Origin: Lentibacillus sediminis
GTDB lineage: Bacteria > Bacillota > Bacilli > Bacillales > Amphibacillaceae
Assembly (NCBI RefSeq): GCF_002763455.1
Contig: NZ_NIXK01000013.1
Span: 1 to 64,000 of the forward strand
Length of the DNA: 64,000 nucleotides
Reading direction: 5' to 3'
Every line of letters begins with the position of its first letter. Within the stretch, counting starts at the first letter, position 1. Below the pieces are notes generated by a model that saw only the letters and a program-made list of their open reading frames with translations, had not been told where the DNA came from and ran no database searches. A program made the position numbers and the translations under genes. This document shows positions 60,700 through 64,000 of the stretch, piece after piece.

Positions 60700-61959
60700 T
60701 TATTTATCCACAGGAAGCAGCTCACCCGTAACAGCATCCACAACATATCCACAATTGAGCTTTCCACACAGCACATAACACTGCTGCTGTTTTTCATAGA
60801 CATACATTGGCCGGGCGGAGAGAGAATTGCTCAGTTTCTCAAAAGCTGTTTCTCGGGAAATTTTCGCCGGCTCTGCTTGCCTGTAATCCGACAGCATATT
60901 CAGGAGTGCTTGATCATCCATGTAATTTACCACGGCAAATGTTTCTTGATCCAGAAACAATTTCAATCTCCGTTCGATCACCCGGTGGCCCGGAACAGCT
61001 GGGGTCACCACCACAATAATATACCGGCTTACCCGCTGCATGCCAGCAGCCTTCCACTTTCCGCTGTCATCAGGGAATTCCTGTTGGAGAAAATGGATTG
61101 CTCCTTCTATTGCACGCGTCTGGTCTTCCGCAGTTATCGGCAGTAATGCGGGGTCAGGCACTTCTGCCAATGCTTCTTTTGCCGTCACCTCATTTGCCAA
61201 ATCAATGTCTTCCGTTTGGAAAGCTGACTTCACCGGTTTTTCCCATTCCAATACTTTATCAACGGGGACGTGGCTATGCCAGACAGTACCCTGTTCCATG
61301 GGCAGTGTTGTTGCTCCATCATTGGAAAGAAAAATTTCTTCCATCCCATAAACTTGCAGCCAGCGCCCTTCCTCTTCAATCGGGATTTCCAGCAGCTTGC
61401 ATTGCTTGTCCGCCACGAGTTCAACTTTTTCCGGTGTTAAATTGAACGGTTCCCAGTTAATCTGTGATTCATCAGGAAAAACCCCATAGATCGAAAAATG
61501 CACCAATTGCCCATCGTTATTAAATTTAATGTGGATAAATCCGCCTGGGTGAACAGGAATGTTATCCACAGCTGCCTCGAATTCCAAAGCAAGTTCTTCA
61601 TCTTTTAAAAGACGGAACTGGCGGCCGAATTCCAGCCCGGTCATTTCCTCGACCCATTCAATCGCCGCTTCCTTATCCGATGCAGGAAAACCTTCATGGG
61701 TGGCAAGGTTCACTTCCTCGCTAAATGTGATCCGCTTAAGTTCCCTTGTATGCAGATCAATGTCAATGCTCGCCGTGCCTTCAGGATGGTGTCCATCTGC
61801 TGCAGCTTCTCCGCCGGGGATAAACTCTAGGTTTAATATATAAGATGTGCGGTCTGCGCCAGCGATTTCACGGAAAATTTGCTGTTGGTGCAGCTGGTAA
61901 GCACCTAATCCAAAGGTTTGTTTTACATCTTCTATTACTTCCTGCAATTTTTCTTTCAT
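60700..61959 (-). CDS. YcdB/YcdC-repeat-like protein
   Basis: The 419-residue protein has no signal peptide or membrane helix and is acidic. Repeated beta-rich blocks such as ASIDIDLHTRELKRITF, GFIHIKFNNDGQLVHFSIYG and LFLDQETFAVVNYMD, each linked to short helices (KEAAIEWVEEMTGLE), resemble PepSY/YPEB-like modules as in YcdB/YcdC proteins. It ends with CGYVVDAVTGELLPVDK. The function is unknown. The ATG follows AGCGAGGGAGCACA. The family call is moderate. Confidence 0.6.
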   Translation of the reverse strand: MKEKLQEVIEDVKQTFGLGAYQLHQQQIFREIAGADRTSYILNLEFIPGGEAAADGHHPEGTASIDIDLHTRELKRITFSEEVNLATHEGFPASDKEAAIEWVEEMTGLEFGRQFRLLKDEELALEFEAAVDNIPVHPGGFIHIKFNNDGQLVHFSIYGVFPDESQINWEPFNLTPEKVELVADKQCKLLEIPIEEEGRWLQVYGMEEIFLSNDGATTLPMEQGTVWHSHVPVDKVLEWEKPVKSAFQTEDIDLANEVTAKEALAEVPDPALLPITAEDQTRAIEGAIHFLQQEFPDDSGKWKAAGMQRVSRYIIVVVTPAVPGHRVIERRLKLFLDQETFAVVNYMDDQALLNMLSDYRQAEPAKISRETAFEKLSNSLSARPMYVYEKQQQCYVLCGKLNCGYVVDAVTGELLPVDK

Positions 61960-62025
61960 TGTGCTCCCTCGCTCTGTTCATGAGTTTTTTTCAGTATAAC
62001 ATTCTAATTCCACGGAAAAAAATGC

Positions 62026-62056
62026 TTTACCTTTACCTTGGGTGAAGGTTTATAGT
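62026..62056 (+). promoter_or_regulatory. MerR-type promoter with 19-bp spacer and operator
   Basis: TTTACC (-35) and TATAGT (-10) flank a 19-bp spacer. Across it lies the dyad ACCTTTACC..GGGTGAAGGT. Long spacers with a central dyad are the mark of MerR-family promoters, so the downstream gene probably controls itself. Confidence 0.85.
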
Positions 62057-62072
62057 AGTAACAGAGGGGGAG

Positions 62073-63131
62073 ATGGATTTGTATATAAAGGATGCGGCCA
62101 AACTGCTGCAGACAACAACTCGTGCGATTCGCTTTTATGAGGAGAAGGGACTCATTTATCCACAGAAGGCTGTGGATAATAATTATCGTTTTTTTACAGA
62201 CCAGGATCTTTTGCGGCTCCATACGATTTTAGCTTTGAGAGAAATTGGCATCCCAGTGCAGGAAATTAAGCAGCTATTGAGCGAGGAAGGAATGAATACC
62301 CGAAAGTATTTGGACATCCAGCGGGCGGCACTGTTTGAGAAGTGGCTGGAAATCCGCGATATGCTTGGCACAATTGATGGAATGGTTGGGCGGACAGAAT
62401 ATAGTGATTTTTCCATGAAAGATATCCACAAACTTGCTCAGCATCTGAAAAATTTAAAAGAACAGCGTAAAGGCTGGGTGGATAAATGGGATTTCGACAG
62501 CTGGGCAGACAATTTCGACAGTCATATCAAGCAGGAGGGGCATGGTTTTAATGTCCATCAGGGGTATGACGAGGCACTTGCAAAAGTTGTTCAGCTAGTC
62601 GAACGGAAAGAAAATGCACTGGTTGTGGATATCGGTGTGGGTACAGGAAATTTAGGTGCGAAATTTCTGCAGAACGAGGGCTCCAGGGTGATCGGTGTGG
62701 ATCAGTCAGATGAAATGCTGCTGGAGTGCAAGCGCGCCCATCCGGAGATCGACACACGAAAGGGACATTTTCTGGCGCTGCCGCTGCTGGATGAACAGGC
62801 TGATGCGATTGTCTCCAGCTATGCATTGCATCACCTGCCCGATAAGGAAAAATTGCTGGCACTGGAGGAGATGACCCGTGTGCTCAAGGCAGGCGGGCAA
62901 ATTTGCATTGCTGATTTAATGTTTGTGGATAAATCGCATCGCAAGGAAGTAATGGATGAACTGCAGGCGGCTGGAAATACAGAGGCGATTGCAGCGATTG
63001 AGGATGAGTATTATGCGGATTGTTCAGTGCTGATAGACTGGTTGCTAGGTCACGGGTATTCTGTGGATAGTTGGCAATTGAATGATATTCTGGGGATAAT
63101 TTATGCCAAGACAGAGGGGGAGAGATATTAA
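62073..63131 (+). CDS. MerR-family regulator fused to a SAM-dependent methyltransferase
   Basis: The 352-residue fusion has a MerR winged helix (residues 1-70: TTRAIRFYEEKGLIYPQ, NNYRFFTDQDLLRL) and a helical linker (about 75-130). A class I methyltransferase domain follows, with VVDIGVGTGNLGAKFLQNEG (about 190-209), VIGVDQSDEML and SYALHHLPDKEK. It may bind a small molecule or SAM and couple that to transcription. The methyl acceptor is unknown. ATG 62073 sits very close to AGAGGGGG; a TTG at 62079 has better spacing. The MerR-type promoter lies just upstream. Confidence 0.88.
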   Translation: MDLYIKDAAKLLQTTTRAIRFYEEKGLIYPQKAVDNNYRFFTDQDLLRLHTILALREIGIPVQEIKQLLSEEGMNTRKYLDIQRAALFEKWLEIRDMLGTIDGMVGRTEYSDFSMKDIHKLAQHLKNLKEQRKGWVDKWDFDSWADNFDSHIKQEGHGFNVHQGYDEALAKVVQLVERKENALVVDIGVGTGNLGAKFLQNEGSRVIGVDQSDEMLLECKRAHPEIDTRKGHFLALPLLDEQADAIVSSYALHHLPDKEKLLALEEMTRVLKAGGQICIADLMFVDKSHRKEVMDELQAAGNTEAIAAIEDEYYADCSVLIDWLLGHGYSVDSWQLNDILGIIYAKTEGERY

Positions 63132-63231
63132 AGGGGAGCAGTAAGGGGATAAGTGACATCAGATGCCACCCTCGCCTGCTGCTCCCTCACTTTTTGTCTT
63201 CAAGAACACTCTCAGCGTAGGAGGAAGCTGC

Positions 63232-63699
63232 TTATTTCTTCCGTCTCCGCTTCCGCCGCTTCTTCCTGATATCATACACATTATTCTCCCGTGAAAACTC
63301 CGTCTGCATACGATACAGCTTATTCGATTGAAATTTATGCTCTTTCTCCTCAGGCTTAAGGATCTTTTCCATCATATAAATGTGAAAGACAGCTTCACTG
63401 ATCGCCAAGAAAAACGCGACAAACAGAGCCATGGTGAATGCAGGGATATCACTGCCGATGAAAAGAACGCTCAGCAGCCAGACAGTGCCGGTGGCTAGAA
63501 CGAAATCGCTGATTGTGGCCGCGATATTACCGAAATTTGGGAGAATCCATAAATCGCCAATCAGATAAGCTGCTCCTGTGACAATTGCGCTGATCCAGAA
63601 CATTTCCATAATGCTTGCTGTCTCAAAAATCCCCAGAATGGAATACACAACTGTTACAGCAACGATAAATTTGATGGCAAGTGCTTTGAGGTGCCTCAT
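63232..63699 (-). CDS. DUF2512 (YndM-like) membrane protein, copy 2
   Basis: The 155-residue protein has four hydrophobic helices with the motif GDLWILPNFGNIAATISDF and a charged tail ending RKKRRKRRRKK. It is a paralogue of the protein at 9387-9821, sharing the K-LAIKF start and the PxxGNIAATIxDF core. Function is unknown; the family is common in spore formers. The ATG follows GAAAGGATTGACAAC. Confidence 0.82.
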   Translation of the reverse strand: MRHLKALAIKFIVAVTVVYSILGIFETASIMEMFWISAIVTGAAYLIGDLWILPNFGNIAATISDFVLATGTVWLLSVLFIGSDIPAFTMALFVAFFLAISEAVFHIYMMEKILKPEEKEHKFQSNKLYRMQTEFSRENNVYDIRKKRRKRRRKK

Positions 63700-64000
63700 G
63701 TTGTCAATCCTTTCTCCAGTACTTTGCTGTTATTAGTATTTGAATTTCTAAATAAAATATCCCGACGATGTATTTACCAATTAAACAGGTGCTGCTGATT
63801 ATAGAGATCCAGCTTTTCCTCTCTACCAGGAATTTTCGTTGCTTGAGCGATCAGGATTTTAGATCTTTAGAATCGGTTTATCTATCAGCTCTCTTTTGTC
63901 CATGAGCATGGCTCTCGCTTACATTTCGAGTGTTTCCCGAACAACTTTTGACTTTGATAACGCTTTCTCTCTCCGCTACAACGGTCGATTCGCGCGCATG
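63700..64000. other. 301-bp stretch to the window end
   Basis: No gene is evident. GATCTTTAGAAT at 63862-63873 also occurs in the 52-bp repeat family (12058-12069), so a diverged 52-bp unit may be present. The last bases (TCGATTCGCGCGCATG) resemble the core of the 761 tract and could open another array beyond the window. Confidence 0.4.

Noticed and set aside
63758-63787. Sigma-B promoter before the second DUF2512 gene
   Set aside because: A perfect GTTTAA is present on the minus strand, but GGGATA is 17 bp away, outside the usual 12-15 bp.

Overview
The window looks like chromosomal DNA of a spore-forming, probably moderately halophilic member of the Bacillaceae (Virgibacillus, Oceanobacillus or Halobacillus-like; genus not resolved). 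The inference rests on strong AGGAGG ribosome sites with frequent TTG/GTG starts, a CwlC-type sporulation amidase, DUF3231 and DUF2512 proteins, a PyrR attenuator, PhoP boxes, four sigma-B-type promoters, a BCCT osmolyte transporter and very acidic exported proteins. No tRNA, rRNA, CRISPR array, phage or intact insertion sequence was seen.

Layout. 0.1-3.0 kb: a broken M20 peptidase, then a minus-strand operon of two DUF1538 membrane proteins and a double P-II-like protein. 3.6-9.8 kb: flavin reductase, Cof phosphatase, Ogt plus a HhH-GPD glycosylase, a PH-domain protein, an XRE regulator with an unknown partner, an LrgA/LrgB pair and a DUF2512 protein. 9.9-16.6 kb: CwlC, DUF1028, a DinG-type helicase, a frameshifted HEXXH protein, a Nudix hydrolase and an alkyltransferase-like protein. 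16.6-19.4 kb: codB-codA behind a PyrR-controlled attenuator. 19.5-25.4 kb: a phosphate region (alkaline phosphatase and pstSCAB under a four-unit PhoP box) with a divergent 48-residue small gene. 25.4-32.1 kb: mixed metabolic and stress genes. 32.1-38.8 kb: glutamate synthase gltA-gltB. 39.2-46.8 kb: an RlmN-type enzyme, a membrane diguanylate cyclase and two large KatE catalases flanking a small lipoprotein.

The most unusual part is 46.8-56.0 kb. It starts with a complete actin-type partition cassette (centromere-like repeats, ParM-like actin, RHH ParR-like protein). Next come an ECF sigma factor and its likely anti-sigma. Matching N16-CGTC promoters lie before the sigma gene and before the next operon, which encodes a D-aspartate-ligase-like ATP-grasp enzyme overlapping an Asp/Glu racemase. 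Two tandem divergent MurE-like ligases follow. I read this as an envelope-stress module that alters or extends peptidoglycan stem peptides with a D-amino acid, beside a partition system more typical of plasmids. 56.0-64.0 kb holds a methyltransferase, a DUF421 protein, a sigma-B-type MBL hydrolase, a BCCT carrier, a YcdB-like protein, a MerR-methyltransferase fusion and a second DUF2512 protein.

A second theme is intergenic. Six tracts at gene ends repeat with a period of 21 bp and two with a period of 52 bp, built from different sequences. One 30-bp sequence also occurs exactly twice. I do not recognise these as a named family.
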